This document shows positions 1-11,722 of a stretch of 64,000 nt of DNA, piece by piece (the stretch's first letter is position 1; every line of letters begins with the position of its first letter). The position numbers and the translations under genes were made by a program. Source of the DNA: Burkholderiales bacterium (lineage in GTDB: Bacteria; Pseudomonadota; Gammaproteobacteria; Burkholderiales; Burkholderiaceae_E); assembly GCA_003577305.1 (NCBI GenBank), contig QEVL01000011.1, forward strand, positions 1 through 64,000, written 5' to 3'. The notes below the pieces were generated by a model. The model did no database searches. It was not told where the DNA came from and saw nothing but the letters and a program-made list of their open reading frames with translations.

Positions 1-2049
1 GCGCCGGGCGCGCCGGCAGCGCCGGCCAAGACCGCGGTCACCGGCACGCTGCACCGCCCCGCTGGCGGGCGGCCGGCGCCGGGCGCGGCGCCTGCAGCCG
101 ATGCCCAGAAGAAGCACGTCAAGAGCGAGAAGCTGTCGTCGACCTGGTCGGAAGAGGCCGCGAAGAAGCGCGGCATCAAGACCCGCGGCGACACCGTCGA
201 TGCCGGATGGCGCGGCAAGGGAGGCGCGCGCCATCGCGCCGGCGCGCGCCACGAGGCGGCCGGTCCGATGCCGGCGGCCGCGAGCGAGCCGATCGTGCGC
301 GAAGTGCACGTGCCCGAGACGATCACCGTGGCCGACCTGGCGCACAAGATGTCGGTGAAGGCGGCCGAGGTGATCAAGGCGCTGATGAAGCTGGGCCAGA
401 TGGTCACGATCAACCAGGTGCTCGACCAGGACACGGCGATGATCCTGGTCGAGGAGATGGGGCACAAGGCGCTTGCCGCGAAGCTGGACGACCCCGAAGC
501 CTTCCTGGTCGAGGACGCGAACCACGGCGAGGCGGCCCGGGAGCCGCGTCCGCCGGTGGTCACCGTGATGGGCCACGTCGACCACGGGAAGACCTCGCTG
601 CTCGACTGCATCCGGCGCGCCAAGGTCGCCGCCGGCGAGGCGGGCGGCATCACGCAGCACATCGGCGCCTATCACGTCGAGACGCCGCGCGGCGTGGTCA
701 CTTTCCTCGACACGCCCGGACACGAGGCGTTCACCGCGATGCGTGCGCGCGGCGCGAAGGCCACCGACATCGTCATCCTGGTGGTGGCGGCCGACGACGG
801 CGTGATGCCGCAGACGATCGAGGCGATCAACCACGCCAGGGCGGCGGGGGTACCGCTGGTCGTCGCGATGAACAAGATCGACAAGCCCGAGGCGAACCCG
901 GATCGGGTCAAGCAGGAACTGGTGGCCAACCAGGTGGTTCCCGAGGAGTACGGCGGCGAAGTGCCGATCGTCCCGGTGTCGGCCAAGACCGGGCAGGGCA
1001 TCGACGACCTGCTCGAGAACGTGCTGCTGCAGGCCGAGGTGCTCGAACTCGACGCGGTGCGCGACGGCGCGGCCAAGGGACTGGTGATCGAGGCGCGGCT
1101 CGACAAGGGCAAGGGCGCGGTGGCCACGGTGCTGGTGCAGTCGGGCACGCTCAGGCGCGGCGACATCGTGCTGGCCGGCTCGTCGTTCGGACGCGTTCGC
1201 GCAATGCTCGACGAGAACGGCAAGGCGGTGGCCGAGGCCGGCCCGTCGATTCCGGTCGAGATCCAGGGCCTGCAGGAGGTTCCGGCTGCCGGCGAGGAAG
1301 TGATCGTGCTCGGCGACGAGCGCAAGGCGCGCGAAATCGCGCTGTTCCGCCAGGGCAAGTTCCGCGACGTGAAGCTCGCCAGACAGCAGGCAGCCAAGCT
1401 CGAGAACATGTTCGAGCAGATGACTGCCGGCGAGGTGAAGACCCTGCCCCTGATCGTGAAGGCCGACGTCCAGGGCTCGCAGGAGGCGCTCGCGCACGCG
1501 ATGCTGAAGCTCTCCACCGACGAGGTGAAAGTGCAGATCGTGCACCAGGGAGTGGGCGGCATCAGCGAGAACGACGTGAACCTGGCCACCGCGTCGAAGG
1601 CGGTGATCATCGGCTTCAACGTGCGCGCCGACCAGCACGCCAAGCGCCTGGCCGAAACCAACGGCATCGACATCCGCTACTACAACATCATCTACGACGC
1701 GGTCGACGACGTGAAGGCGGCGATGTCCGGCCTGCTGTCGCCCGAGCAGAAGGAAGAGACGATCGGCCTGGTCGAGATCCGCCAGATCATCCGGGTGCCC
1801 AGGGTCGGCAACGTCGCCGGCTGCATGGTGCTCGAGGGCGTGGTGCGCCGCGGCGCGAAAGTGCGCCTGCTGCGCGACCACACCGTGGTCTGGACCGGCG
1901 AGCTCGATTCGCTCAAGCGTTTCAAGGACGACGTGCGCGAGGTTCGCGAGGGCTTCGAGTGCGGCCTGTCCCTGAAGAACTTCGGCGACATCAAGGAAGG
2001 CGACCAGCTCGAGGTGTTCGAGATCAAGGAGGTCGCGCGCACGCTGTGA
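1..2049 (+). CDS. infB: Translation initiation factor IF-2 (5' end outside window)
   Basis: GTPase that brings initiator fMet-tRNA to the 30S ribosome and promotes subunit joining. The frame is open from the first base, so the N-terminus lies upstream; 682 residues are visible. The visible part begins with an Ala/Pro/Lys-rich linker, then an IF-2 N-terminal-type domain (about nt 300-480), the G domain with P-loop GHVDHGKT (nt 571-594), the DTPGHE and NKID motifs, and the C-terminal beta-barrel and tRNA-binding domains. The C-terminus appears complete. rbfA follows after 19 bases, as in the usual nusA-infB-rbfA-truB operon. No oddity seen. Identification is secure. Confidence 0.97.
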   Translation, partial: APGAPAAPAKTAVTGTLHRPAGGRPAPGAAPAADAQKKHVKSEKLSSTWSEEAAKKRGIKTRGDTVDAGWRGKGGARHRAGARHEAAGPMPAAASEPIVREVHVPETITVADLAHKMSVKAAEVIKALMKLGQMVTINQVLDQDTAMILVEEMGHKALAAKLDDPEAFLVEDANHGEAAREPRPPVVTVMGHVDHGKTSLLDCIRRAKVAAGEAGGITQHIGAYHVETPRGVVTFLDTPGHEAFTAMRARGAKATDIVILVVAADDGVMPQTIEAINHARAAGVPLVVAMNKIDKPEANPDRVKQELVANQVVPEEYGGEVPIVPVSAKTGQGIDDLLENVLLQAEVLELDAVRDGAAKGLVIEARLDKGKGAVATVLVQSGTLRRGDIVLAGSSFGRVRAMLDENGKAVAEAGPSIPVEIQGLQEVPAAGEEVIVLGDERKAREIALFRQGKFRDVKLARQQAAKLENMFEQMTAGEVKTLPLIVKADVQGSQEALAHAMLKLSTDEVKVQIVHQGVGGISENDVNLATASKAVIIGFNVRADQHAKRLAETNGIDIRYYNIIYDAVDDVKAAMSGLLSPEQKEETIGLVEIRQIIRVPRVGNVAGCMVLEGVVRRGAKVRLLRDHTVVWTGELDSLKRFKDDVREVREGFECGLSLKNFGDIKEGDQLEVFEIKEVARTL

Positions 2050-2068
2050 GGCGTGCGCCGGGGGCACG

Positions 2069-2446
2069 ATGACCACTCGTCGCCAGGGCGGCGTGAGCCG
2101 CAACGTGCGGGTCACCGAGCAGGTGCACCACGAGCTCGCCGATCTCGTGCGCGCGCAACTCGAGGACCCGCGCGTGGGCATGGTCACGATCACCGGCGTC
2201 GAGCTGACGCCCGACTATGCCTACGCGACGGTGTACTTCAGCGTGCTGCCCGATGACGAGGCGGCAGTGGCGAGCACGCTCGCGGGACTGCGCCACGCGG
2301 CCGGCTTCCTGCGCTCGCAGCTCGGCCGCCGCGTGCGCATCCACACCACGCCCGAGCTGCGCTTCGTCCACGATGCGTCGGTCGGGCGCGCCATGGTCCT
2401 CTCGAAGCTGATCGACGAGGCGAACAGGCAGCACGCCGAGGATTGA
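2069..2446 (+). CDS. rbfA: 30S ribosome-binding factor A
   Basis: RbfA is a single KH-like domain protein that binds the 30S subunit during late maturation of the 5' end of 16S rRNA and is needed for growth in the cold. The 125-residue product has normal length and the family pattern: an N-terminal helix with [13 protein letters not shown], then [19 protein letters not shown], and a C-terminal half ending in a helix. It lies between infB and truB, the standard operon position. The ATG at 2069 is 19 bases after the infB stop. Translational coupling to infB is plausible. Confidence 0.96.
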   Translation: MTTRRQGGVSRNVRVTEQVHHELADLVRAQLEDPRVGMVTITGVELTPDYAYATVYFSVLPDDEAAVASTLAGLRHAAGFLRSQLGRRVRIHTTPELRFVHDASVGRAMVLSKLIDEANRQHAED

Positions 2447-2544
2447 GAACGTGTGAAGCAATCGGCCGCGCCGCCGGCATCGATCGCGCCGGCCCCGCGG
2501 CTGGCGCGGTGCGGGCTGGTCGGGCCGGTGGTGAACGAAGCAGC

Positions 2545-3487
2545 ATGTCCCCGAACAAGCAGACTCGCGAACCGATCGACGGCATCCTGCTGCTCGACAA
2601 GCCGAAAGGCCTGAGCTCGAACGACGCCCTGGTGCGGGCGCGCCGGCTGCTGAACGCGCGCAAGGCCGGCCACGGCGGCACCCTCGATCCGCTGGCCACC
2701 GGCCTGCTGCCGCTGCTGTTCGGCGAGGCGACCAAGTTCGCACACGATTCGCTCGATGCCGACAAGACCTACCTGGCCGAACTGGCGCTGGGCGTGGTCA
2801 CCGACACCGGCGACGCCGAGGGGCGGGTGCTCGCGCGGCGCGAAGTCGGCTGCGACGAGGCGCAATTGCGCGCCGCGGCTGCCGCCTTCGTCGGAGAGAT
2901 CGAGCAGGTGCCGCCGATGCATTCGGCGCTCAAGCGCGAGGGCCGTCCGCTCTACGAGTACGCGCGTGCCGGCGTGACGCTGGAGCGCGCGCCGCGGCGG
3001 GTCGTGATCCACGAGATCGAAACGCCGGCATTCGCCGGCTCGCGCGCGACGATTCGCGTGCGCTGCGGCAAGGGCACCTACATCCGCACGCTGGCCGCCG
3101 ACATCGGCGAGTGCCTGGGATGCGGCGCCCACCTTGCGGGCCTGCGCCGCGAGCGCGTCGGCGCGCTGTCGGTGGCCGACGCGATCACCCTCGAAGCGCT
3201 CGAGGCGCTCGAGCCGGCCGCGCGCCGGGCGCGGCTCGCGCCCGCCGACGCGCTGCTGGCGGATCTGCCGCGCGTCGACCTCGACGCACCTGCCGAAGCG
3301 CGCTTCCTGCACGGGCAGAAGCTGCGCGTAGCGGCCGCGACGGGCAGCCGTGACCTCGCGCGCGTGCGCGTCTACGGCGCGCAGCGCCTGCTGGGCGTGG
3401 CCGCGCTGCGCGACGGCGTGCTGGTGCCGCAACGTCTGGTCGCCGCCGGCGCCGGCGCGACGAAACACACCGAACCGGAAGCGTCCC

Positions 3488-3507
<20 letters not shown>
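2545..3507 (+). CDS. truB: tRNA pseudouridine(55) synthase
   Basis: Converts U55 of the T-loop in tRNAs to pseudouridine. The ATG at 2545 ([10 protein letters not shown]) was chosen because the next residues match the family start ([15 protein letters not shown]); an upstream ATG at 2443 would add 34 atypical Arg/Ala-rich residues. The product has 320 residues. The catalytic-aspartate motif [14 protein letters not shown] is present near residue 40, followed by KTYLAEL and the C-terminal TruB/PUA-like part. The last 20 bases overlap the start of typA in another frame, which suggests translational coupling. Confidence 0.96.
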
Positions 3508-5365
<1,858 letters not shown>

Positions 5366-5576
5366 GTACGCAGGGCGGCGCGGCGGGCGCACTGCCTGGC
5401 GATGATTGCGTCGCCGATACAACACTCCCGACGGACGGCGCCTTCGCAGCGCTTGTTTTTGTTGGCGTTCCGTGCAAGACGCGTCATGCTTCGCTCCTGT
5501 GGAGAGAGCGCGTTTTCCCTCTGAAACCGCGCTGTTCGAAACGAACATCGCACACATGGATTCAGGAGGATCGAGA

Positions 5577-6050
5577 ATGGCCACTGCCAAGAAGGCTGCG
5601 AAGAAGGCCGCTGCGAAGAAGGCGCCGGCGAAGAAGGCGCCGGCGAGGAAGCCCGCCGCGAAGAAGGTCGCTGCGAAGAAGCCGGCCGCCAAGGCGCCGG
5701 CGAAGAAGCCCGCCGCGAAGAAGTCAGCCGTGAAGAAGGCCGCTGCGAAGAAGCCGGCCGCGAAGAAGGCCGCCGCGAAGAAGCCGGCCGCGAAGAAGGC
5801 GCGCAAGCCCAATCCCGCCTTCATGAAGGCGCTCACGCCGAGCGCCGCCCTGGCGTCGATCGTCGGCGACAAGCCGCTGCCGCGCACCGAGGTGGTCAAG
5901 CGGCTCTGGGACTACATCAAGAAGGGCAAGCTGCAGGACGCGGTGAACAAGCGCCTGATCAACGCCGACGAGAAGCTCAGGCAGGTCTTCGGCAAGGCGC
6001 AGGTCAACATGTTCGAGATGACCGGCCTGGTCGGCAAGCACCTGAAGTAA
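5577..6050 (+). CDS. Histone H1-like lysine-rich N-terminus fused to a SWIB domain
   Basis: The 157-residue protein has two parts. Residues 1 to about 75 are almost only Lys, Ala and Pro in repeated AAKK/APAKK units, like eukaryotic H1 tails and bacterial histone H1-like proteins. Residues about 78-157 form a SWIB/MDM2-type domain (ALTPSAALASIVG, LWDYIKKGKLQD, NKRLINADEKL). The ATG at 5577 is preceded by a strong ribosome site (AGGAGGA, 5564-5570), which decides the start over ATGs at 5406 and 5556. It probably binds DNA and shapes the nucleoid; that role is inferred from composition. The repeats may vary in number between strains. A strong terminator follows at 6076. Confidence 0.88.
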   Translation: MATAKKAAKKAAAKKAPAKKAPARKPAAKKVAAKKPAAKAPAKKPAAKKSAVKKAAAKKPAAKKAAAKKPAAKKARKPNPAFMKALTPSAALASIVGDKPLPRTEVVKRLWDYIKKGKLQDAVNKRLINADEKLRQVFGKAQVNMFEMTGLVGKHLK

Positions 6051-6075
6051 TCCGGGCGTCCACCGACCTCGAACA

Positions 6076-6103
6076 GGGCAGCCTTCCACGGCTGCCCTTT
6101 TTT
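6076..6103 (+). terminator. Rho-independent terminator after the SWIB gene
   Basis: Perfect 8-bp stem GGGCAGCC (6076-6083) and GGCTGCCC (6090-6097) with a 6-base loop, followed directly by six T residues (6098-6103). It sits 25 bases after the SWIB stop codon and is the clearest intrinsic terminator in the window. Confidence 0.92.
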
Positions 6104-6104
6104 C

Positions 6105-6797
6105 ATGAACCAACGCTCCGACACCTGCTGGCGCCGCGGCGGGCTCGCCCTCGCCGCAGCTGCGCTTGCCGCGATCGTCGGCGCGCTGCTGCGCGAACGA
6201 GGCGGCCTCGACGTCTGGACGCTGGTTCACTGGATCGGAAAGCCGCTGGCCACCGCGGTGCTGGTGGTGCTGGCGTGGCGTGTCGGCGAGGCCGGCGATG
6301 CGCGGCTGCGCCGCGGCGTGCTCGCCGGTCTCGTCTTTTCCCTCGCCGGTGACGTGCTGCTGATGCTCTCGCCGCGGCTGTTCGTCGGCGGTCTGCTCGC
6401 GTTTCTCGTTGCGCACCTGTGCTACCTGCGCGCGTTCACCGTCGACACGCGGCTGTTCGCGCGGGTGCTGCCGCTGGCCGCACTCGGTGCGGTCGGGCTC
6501 GCGGTTCTCGCCTTCCTCTGGGGCGGGCTCGCGCCGGCGCTCAGGGGGCCGGTGATCGCCTACGTCGTGGTGCTGGTGGCGATGGCGGCGCAGGCGATCG
6601 TGCGATGGCAGGAACACCCGGAGCCGGGCACGCGGATGGCGGCGATCGGCGGCGTGCTGTTCGTGGTCTCCGATGCGCTGCTCGCGACCGACCGCTTCCG
6701 CAGCCCGATCGCTGCCGCACCCGTCTGGGTGCTGGGCACCTACTGGGCGGCGCAGTGGGGCATCGCGCAGAGCCTGCGCCGCGCTCAGCGCCAGTAG
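6105..6797 (+). CDS. YhhN/TMEM86 family membrane protein (lysoplasmalogenase-like)
   Basis: A 230-residue hydrophobic protein with about seven or eight membrane segments. It carries the hallmarks of the YhhN family: an acidic pair in a membrane segment (SLAGDVLLMLSP, about residues 79-90) and a second conserved Asp near the C-terminus (VVSDALLATDRF). Eukaryotic TMEM86 members cleave the vinyl ether of lysoplasmalogen; the substrate of bacterial members is usually unknown. The annotated ATG lies one base after the T-run of the upstream terminator, leaving no room for a ribosome site on a new transcript. It is therefore read by read-through or starts further downstream. The 3' end overlaps the convergent LysR gene by 13 bases. 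Confidence 0.8.
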   Translation: MNQRSDTCWRRGGLALAAAALAAIVGALLRERGGLDVWTLVHWIGKPLATAVLVVLAWRVGEAGDARLRRGVLAGLVFSLAGDVLLMLSPRLFVGGLLAFLVAHLCYLRAFTVDTRLFARVLPLAALGAVGLAVLAFLWGGLAPALRGPVIAYVVVLVAMAAQAIVRWQEHPEPGTRMAAIGGVLFVVSDALLATDRFRSPIAAAPVWVLGTYWAAQWGIAQSLRRAQRQ

Positions 6798-7687
6798 GCC
6801 GGGTCGCCGTAGGCGGTCTTCAGGTAGTCGACGAACACGCGAACGCGCAGCGGCAGGTGCTTGCGCTGCGGAAACACCGCGTGGATCGCGTTGTCGGGCG
6901 CAGCGAACGCGTCCAGCACGCTCTTCAGGCGCCCGGCGCGCAGGTCTTCCCCGACTTCCCACATCGATCGCCAGGCCAGTCCGCGGCCGGCCAGCGCCCA
7001 GTCGCGCAGCACCGCGCCGTCGTTGCACGCCAGGGTTCCGGATACCCGCATCGACACCAGCTGCCCGTCGAGATCGAACTGCCAGCCACGCGCCTGGTTG
7101 CCGTAGGTGCCGAAAGTCAGGCAGTTGTGCTGCGCGAGCTCCGCGGGCGTGGACGGCGTGCCGTGCGCCTCGAGGTAACCGGGGCTGGCGACGACGACGC
7201 GGCGGTTCTCGGCGAGCTCGAGCCCCACCAGGCTGGAGTCGTCCAGCGCACCGATGCGGATCGCGACGTCGATCCCTTCGTTCACGATGTCGGCGAGCCG
7301 GTCGGTGAGGTCGAGCGAGATCGTCACCTCGGGGTGTGCGTCGAGGAAGGCCGGCAGCAGCGGAGCGACGTGCGCGCGGCCGAACCCGGCCGGCGCGGTC
7401 ACCCGCAGGTGCCCGCTCGCCTTGACCCCGCCGAGCGACACCGAGGCCTCGGCGTCGTAGAAATCGTTGAGCAGCCGCTGGCAGTCCTCGAGGAACGCGC
7501 TGCCTTCGAAGGTGAGCGTGATGCGCCGCGTGGTGCTAACCAGCAGCTTGACCCCCAGGCGCTCCTCGAGCGCGTCGATCCGGCGCCCGATCACTGCCGG
7601 CGCCACCCCCTCGGCCTGCGCCGCGGCCGACAGGCTGCCGCGGGTCGCGACCGCGACGAAAGTCTCGATCTGCTTGAAGCGGTCCAT
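6785..7687 (-). CDS. LysR-family transcriptional regulator
   Basis: A 300-residue protein with an N-terminal winged HTH ([20 protein letters not shown], then [21 protein letters not shown]) and a C-terminal substrate-binding domain. The ATG at 7687 gives the standard LysR start; the extra 32 residues upstream are Arg-rich and lie in the promoter side. It is divergent from the macrodomain gene at 7783, so the 95-base gap probably holds both promoters, and the macrodomain/crotonase pair is the likeliest target. Effector unknown. It resembles the large CrgA/DmlR-like LysR group common in Burkholderiales. Confidence 0.88.
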   Translation of the reverse strand: MDRFKQIETFVAVATRGSLSAAAQAEGVAPAVIGRRIDALEERLGVKLLVSTTRRITLTFEGSAFLEDCQRLLNDFYDAEASVSLGGVKASGHLRVTAPAGFGRAHVAPLLPAFLDAHPEVTISLDLTDRLADIVNEGIDVAIRIGALDDSSLVGLELAENRRVVVASPGYLEAHGTPSTPAELAQHNCLTFGTYGNQARGWQFDLDGQLVSMRVSGTLACNDGAVLRDWALAGRGLAWRSMWEVGEDLRAGRLKSVLDAFAAPDNAIHAVFPQRKHLPLRVRVFVDYLKTAYGDPAYWR

Positions 7688-7782
7688 GTTCGTTCGTGGT
7701 TTCCGCGGGCGATTATTCCAGAGACGACGACCGGCCGTGCGCGGCTTGCACGCCCGGCCGTTCGCGCCGCAGAATCGCGCCA

Positions 7783-8319
7783 ATGACAGCGACCCTGCGC
7801 GCCGTTCTGGCCGACATCACCACGCTCGACGTGGACGCGATCGTCAATGCCGCCAACTCCACGCTGCTCGGCGGCGGCGGCGTCGACGGCGCGATCCATC
7901 GCGCTGCCGGCCCCGGCCTGCTCGAGGAATGCCGCGCCCTGGGCGGCTGCCGCACCGGGGACGCCAGGCTCACCGGCGGGCACCGGCTGCGTGCGAAGTA
8001 CGTCATCCACACCGTGGGCCCGGTGTGGCGCGGCGGAGGCCACGGCGAAGCCGGGCTGCTCGCGTCGTGCTACCGGCGCTCGATCGAGCTCGCCGCCGGC
8101 GCCGGCGTGCGCAGCATCGCGTTTCCGTCGATCAGCACCGGTGCCTATGGCTATCCGCGGCAGGCCGCGGCGCAGATCGCCGTGGACACGGTGCGCGCGG
8201 CGGTTGCCGGGCATCCGACGATCGAGGAAGTGATCTTCTGCTGCTTTTCCGAGGCCGATCTCGAAGCCCATGCAATGCTCCTGCGCGCAAGCGCGCCCGA
8301 CGGACGATCGATGCCATGA
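7783..8319 (+). CDS. Macrodomain protein (O-acetyl-ADP-ribose deacetylase type)
   Basis: The 178-residue product is a single Appr-1''-p processing/macro domain. Visible family motifs are [34 protein letters not shown], the loop [10 protein letters not shown] and the phosphate-binding [10 protein letters not shown] near residue 115. It is closest to the YmdB/MacroD class, which hydrolyses O-acetyl-ADP-ribose and removes mono-ADP-ribose from proteins. The start at 7783 begins at the first conserved residues; an upstream ATG at 7696 would add an atypical Arg-rich stretch. It overlaps the crotonase gene by four bases (ATGA), so the two are translated together. Confidence 0.88.
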   Translation: MTATLRAVLADITTLDVDAIVNAANSTLLGGGGVDGAIHRAAGPGLLEECRALGGCRTGDARLTGGHRLRAKYVIHTVGPVWRGGGHGEAGLLASCYRRSIELAAGAGVRSIAFPSISTGAYGYPRQAAAQIAVDTVRAAVAGHPTIEEVIFCCFSEADLEAHAMLLRASAPDGRSMP

Positions 8320-9125
8320 ACCAGGATCCGGTGCTCTGGAGACTCGACCCGCGCGGCGTGGCGACGGTCACGCTGAATCGTCCCGAGGTGAACAACGCCT
8401 ACGATGGCGGCCTGCTCGACGGCATCATGGCGGCCATGGACGCGCTCGGTGCGCAGCCGTCGCTGCGCGTCGTGGTGCTCACCGGCGCCGGGCGGCACTT
8501 CCAGGCGGGGGCCGACCTCGGATGGCTGCAGTGGGTCGCGCAGGGTTCGCGCGACGACAACCTCGATGCGTCCCGGCTCACTGCCCGCGCGGTGCAGCGG
8601 CTGAACGCGCTGCCCGTGCCCACCGTGGCGCTGGTGCAGGGCGCGTGCTTCGGCGGGGGCACCGGCATCGTGGCCGCCTGCGACGTGGCGATCGCGGCCG
8701 ACAACGCGCAGTTCTCGATCGCCGAGACCCGCTGGGGGCTGATGGCCGGCATCATCATTCCGCAACTGGCCGATGCGATCGGCGTGCGCCAGATCCGCCG
8801 CTACGCGCTCACCGGGGAGCGCTTCGATGCGCACGAGGCACGCCGGATCGGCCTGGTTCACGAGGTGGTCGCAGCCGGCTCCCTGGCCGAGGCGGGCGCG
8901 CGCGTCGTCGATCACCTGCTGCAGAACGCACCGAAGGCCAACGCGCAGACCAAGGCGCTGGCGCTCGAGCACGCCTGGGGCGACGTGCCGCACCAGGTGT
9001 TCGAGCGCCTGGTCGCGCAGCACGCGGCCAGGCGCCAGTCGGCCGAGGCGGCCGAAGGCTTCGCGTCGTTCCGCGAGAAGCGTCCGGCGAACTGGTACCC
9101 GGGCCCGGCTCCCGAAACCACCTGA
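8316..9125 (+). CDS. Enoyl-CoA hydratase/isomerase family protein
   Basis: Crotonase-fold protein of 269 residues. The oxyanion-hole segments are visible: [12 protein letters not shown] (about residues 59-70) and the [13 protein letters not shown] turn (about 110-122). A catalytic-type Glu lies in FSIAETRWG. The AGADL-W pattern and overall similarity recall methylglutaconyl-CoA hydratases of leucine degradation, but the exact substrate cannot be read from sequence. ATG at 8316 overlaps the macrodomain stop (ATGA), so the pair forms a two-gene operon. Confidence 0.85.
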   Translation: MNQDPVLWRLDPRGVATVTLNRPEVNNAYDGGLLDGIMAAMDALGAQPSLRVVVLTGAGRHFQAGADLGWLQWVAQGSRDDNLDASRLTARAVQRLNALPVPTVALVQGACFGGGTGIVAACDVAIAADNAQFSIAETRWGLMAGIIIPQLADAIGVRQIRRYALTGERFDAHEARRIGLVHEVVAAGSLAEAGARVVDHLLQNAPKANAQTKALALEHAWGDVPHQVFERLVAQHAARRQSAEAAEGFASFREKRPANWYPGPAPETT

Positions 9126-9165
9126 GATCGCGTCGGCCGCGCGCAGCCGCGGCGGTCACGGGCAG

Positions 9166-9777
9166 ATGCAGCACGAACATCCGAACCCCAGCGTGCGCTT
9201 CTTCGAGCGCCAGTTCCGCGGCCAGGCCGAGGCGGGCGACTTCCGGCTCAATCCGTTCGAACTCGCCGCGCTGCCGCACCTGCACGGGCGCATGCTCGAC
9301 CTGGGCTGCGGCATGGGCAACCTGTCGATCGAGGCGGCGCGCCGCGGCTGCCGGGTGCTGGCGCTCGACGCCAGCGAAACCGCGATCGCGTCGCTGCGCG
9401 AGCGCGCCGCGCTGGCCGGGCTCGACGTGGACGCGCGCCGGGCCGATCTGGCCAAGTGGACGATCGACGAGGACTTCGACGCGATCGCCTGCATCGGCCT
9501 GCTGATGTTCTTCGATTGCGACACCGCGCGCGGCGTGCTGCGCCACGTCCGCGAACGCGTGCGCCCCGGCGGCGTGGCGATCGTGAACGTGCTGTGCGAG
9601 GGCACGACCTACCTCGACATGTTCGATCCCTCGGCCTTCTGCCTGTTCGGCCGCAACGAACTCGAACGGCGCTTCGCCGACTGGCGGATCGTCGAGGCGC
9701 GCCTCGACGAGTTCCCCGCCCCGGGACAGACCTCGAAAGTGTTCTCGACGGTGATCGCGCTGCGGCCGCCCGCCTGA
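9166..9777 (+). CDS. SAM-dependent methyltransferase
   Basis: A 203-residue class I methyltransferase. Motif I (MLDLGCGMGNLSIEAARRG, about residues 45-63) binds S-adenosylmethionine, and the acidic post-I residue is in VLALDASE. The C-terminal half contains IGLLMFFD and RPGGVAIVNV, like TehB/UbiE-type small-molecule methyltransferases. The substrate is unknown. It starts at ATG 9166, 40 bases after the crotonase stop, and ends five bases before the convergent phosphoribulokinase gene. Confidence 0.82.
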   Translation: MQHEHPNPSVRFFERQFRGQAEAGDFRLNPFELAALPHLHGRMLDLGCGMGNLSIEAARRGCRVLALDASETAIASLRERAALAGLDVDARRADLAKWTIDEDFDAIACIGLLMFFDCDTARGVLRHVRERVRPGGVAIVNVLCEGTTYLDMFDPSAFCLFGRNELERRFADWRIVEARLDEFPAPGQTSKVFSTVIALRPPA

Positions 9778-9782
9778 GCGGC

Positions 9783-10658
9783 TCAGGCGAGCTGCGCGCG
9801 CCGGATCTCCATCAGGCGCAGGATCATCGGCGTGAGGATCAGCTGCATCGCCAGGTCCATCTTTCCGCCCGGCACCACGATCGTGTTGGCGCGCGACATG
9901 AACGATTCGCCGATCATCGACAGCAGGTAGGGGAAGTCGATGCCGCGCGGGTTCCTGAAGCGGATCACCGTCATGCTCTCTCCCGCGGTCGGGATGTCGC
10001 GGGCGATGAACGGGTTCGAGGTGTCGACCACCGGGACGCGCTGGAAGTTGATGTCGGTCTCGCCGAACTGCGGGCACACGTAGTGAATGTAGTCGTGCAT
10101 GCGGCGCAGGATCGTGTCGGCCACCGCTTCCTTCGAATACCCGCGGTCCTTCGTGTCGCGATGGATCTTCTGGATCCACTCCAGGTTGATGATCGGCACG
10201 ACCCCTATCTTCAGGTCGACGCGGCGCGCGAGGTCGACCTCGGCGGTCTTCACGCAGCCGTGCAATCCCTCGTAGAACAGCAGGTCGGTGTCCACCGGCG
10301 TGTCGTGCCAGGGCGTGAAGGTGCCGGGCTCCTGGTTCCACGGCGCCGCCTCGGCTTCGTTGTGCAGGTACAGGCGCGTGCGGCAGCGGCCGTCGCGCGC
10401 GTAGTTGCCGAACTGCTTCTCCAGCTCGACCCATTCGTTCGCTTCGGGCCCGAAGTGGCTCATCTGCCGGCCTTCGCGCTCGGCCGCGGCGATGCGCTCC
10501 TTCATCTCCTTGCGCTCGTAGCGATGGAACGCGTCGCCCTCGATGGTGGCGGCGGTGATGCCCTCGCGGCGGAAGATCGTCTCGAAGGTGCGCTTGACCG
10601 TGCTGGTTCCGGCGCCGCTCGAGCCGGTGACGGCGATGATCGGATGCTTTCTGGACAT
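9783..10658 (-). CDS. prk (cbbP): Phosphoribulokinase
   Basis: Phosphorylates ribulose 5-phosphate with ATP to give ribulose 1,5-bisphosphate, the RuBisCO substrate. The 291-residue product has the proteobacterial (class I) length. The P-loop GSSGAGTST is at residues 11-19, and TIEGDAFHRYERKEMKERI, the acidic LLFYEGLHG and the conserved HRDTKDRGYS follow. The ATG at 10658 was chosen over a long upstream extension that lies antiphase over fbp. It is last in the operon cbbL-cbbS-cbbX-fbp-prk, 23 bases after fbp. Such enzymes are often activated by NADH, but this cannot be seen here. Confidence 0.95.
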   Translation of the reverse strand: MSRKHPIIAVTGSSGAGTSTVKRTFETIFRREGITAATIEGDAFHRYERKEMKERIAAAEREGRQMSHFGPEANEWVELEKQFGNYARDGRCRTRLYLHNEAEAAPWNQEPGTFTPWHDTPVDTDLLFYEGLHGCVKTAEVDLARRVDLKIGVVPIINLEWIQKIHRDTKDRGYSKEAVADTILRRMHDYIHYVCPQFGETDINFQRVPVVDTSNPFIARDIPTAGESMTVIRFRNPRGIDFPYLLSMIGESFMSRANTIVVPGGKMDLAMQLILTPMILRLMEIRRAQLA

Positions 10659-10681
10659 GGCGTTGGCGAGGTCGGGGCGGT

Positions 10682-11722
10682 TCAGGCGCGCACGAACAGC
10701 GAGCGCGAGCCGAAGAGCTGCCACGAGACGTTCTCGCTCGGATCCTCGTGGTAGCGCACGATCAGCTCGACCTCCTCGCGCGAGCCGACGATCACCGGCA
10801 CCCGCTCGTGCAGGGTGTCGGGCACGACGTCGAGCAGGTGGCGGGTGCCGGTGACGGCGGCCGCGCCCGCCTGCTCCATCAGCCAGGCGATCGGGGCGGC
10901 TTCGTACATCAGCCGCAGCCGTCCGGGCTTGTACGGCGTCTTGGTGTCGCGCGGGTACAGGAACACGCCGCCGCGGCTCAGGATGCGGTGCACCTCGGCA
11001 ACGAGGCTCGCGACCCAGCGCATGTTGAAGTCCTTGCTGCGCGGGCCGCTCTCGCCGGCCAGGCATTCCGAGACGTAGCGCTGCACCGGTTTTTCCCAGA
11101 AACGCTGGTTCGACGCGTTGATCGCGAATTCGCGCGTCTGCTCGGGCACCCTGATCGCGTCGCGGGTGAGCCGCCAGTGACCGTCGCGACGGTCCAGCGT
11201 GAATGCCGTGACGCCGTTGCCGCAGCTGAGCACCATCACCGAGGCCGGACCGTAGATCGCGTAACCCGCAGCGATCTGGCGGCGCCCCGGTTGCAGGAAG
11301 CCGGCCGCGCCGGGCGAGGTGCCGCGAAACGGGTGCGGCAGGATCGAGAAGATCGTGCCCACCGAAATGTTCGCGTCGATGTTCGACGAACCGTCGAGCG
11401 GATCGAACACCACCAGGTATTCGCCGGTCTCGCCGTGCTCCGGCGAGATCGACGGCTCGTCGTGCTCCTCGCTCGCCCAGCCGGCGACGTGCCGGCAGCC
11501 CGCCAGCGCCTGCGCGATGCACTCGTCGGCGAACAGGTCGAGCTTGGTCTGCATCTCGCCCTGGCTGTTGGCGTGCTCGGTGTAGCCCTCCAGGCCGGCC
11601 AGCTGGCCGAGCGCCGCCGACTCGGCGATTCGCGCGCACGAACGCGCCAGGGTTTCGATCGTCGCAGCGAGCGCGGGCGGTTGCGTTGCCAGCCAGTCGT
11701 GCAGGTCGGTCGGCGTCGTCAT
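10682..11722 (-). CDS. fbp (cbbF): Fructose-1,6-bisphosphatase class I
   Basis: Hydrolyses fructose 1,6-bisphosphate to fructose 6-phosphate in the Calvin cycle and gluconeogenesis. The 346-residue product carries the metal-binding signature [16 protein letters not shown], the earlier acidic site GWASEEHDE, and the substrate-binding tail [11 protein letters not shown]. The ATG at 11722 overlaps the cbbX stop by four bases, which indicates coupled translation. Membership of the cbb operon suggests a role as CbbF, although it may also serve gluconeogenesis. Confidence 0.95.
   Translation of the reverse strand: MTTPTDLHDWLATQPPALAATIETLARSCARIAESAALGQLAGLEGYTEHANSQGEMQTKLDLFADECIAQALAGCRHVAGWASEEHDEPSISPEHGETGEYLVVFDPLDGSSNIDANISVGTIFSILPHPFRGTSPGAAGFLQPGRRQIAAGYAIYGPASVMVLSCGNGVTAFTLDRRDGHWRLTRDAIRVPEQTREFAINASNQRFWEKPVQRYVSECLAGESGPRSKDFNMRWVASLVAEVHRILSRGGVFLYPRDTKTPYKPGRLRLMYEAAPIAWLMEQAGAAAVTGTRHLLDVVPDTLHERVPVIVGSREEVELIVRYHEDPSENVSWQLFGSRSLFVRA

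Noticed and set aside
207..2072. Long Arg/Gly-rich frame overlapping infB
   Set aside because: It is a shadow in another frame of infB, with the biased composition typical of GC-rich antiphase translation and no family motifs.
5691..5899. Phe/Ala-rich hydrophobic repeat protein on the minus strand
   Set aside because: It is the antisense reading of the AAKK repeats in the SWIB gene; the plus strand has the ribosome site and terminator.
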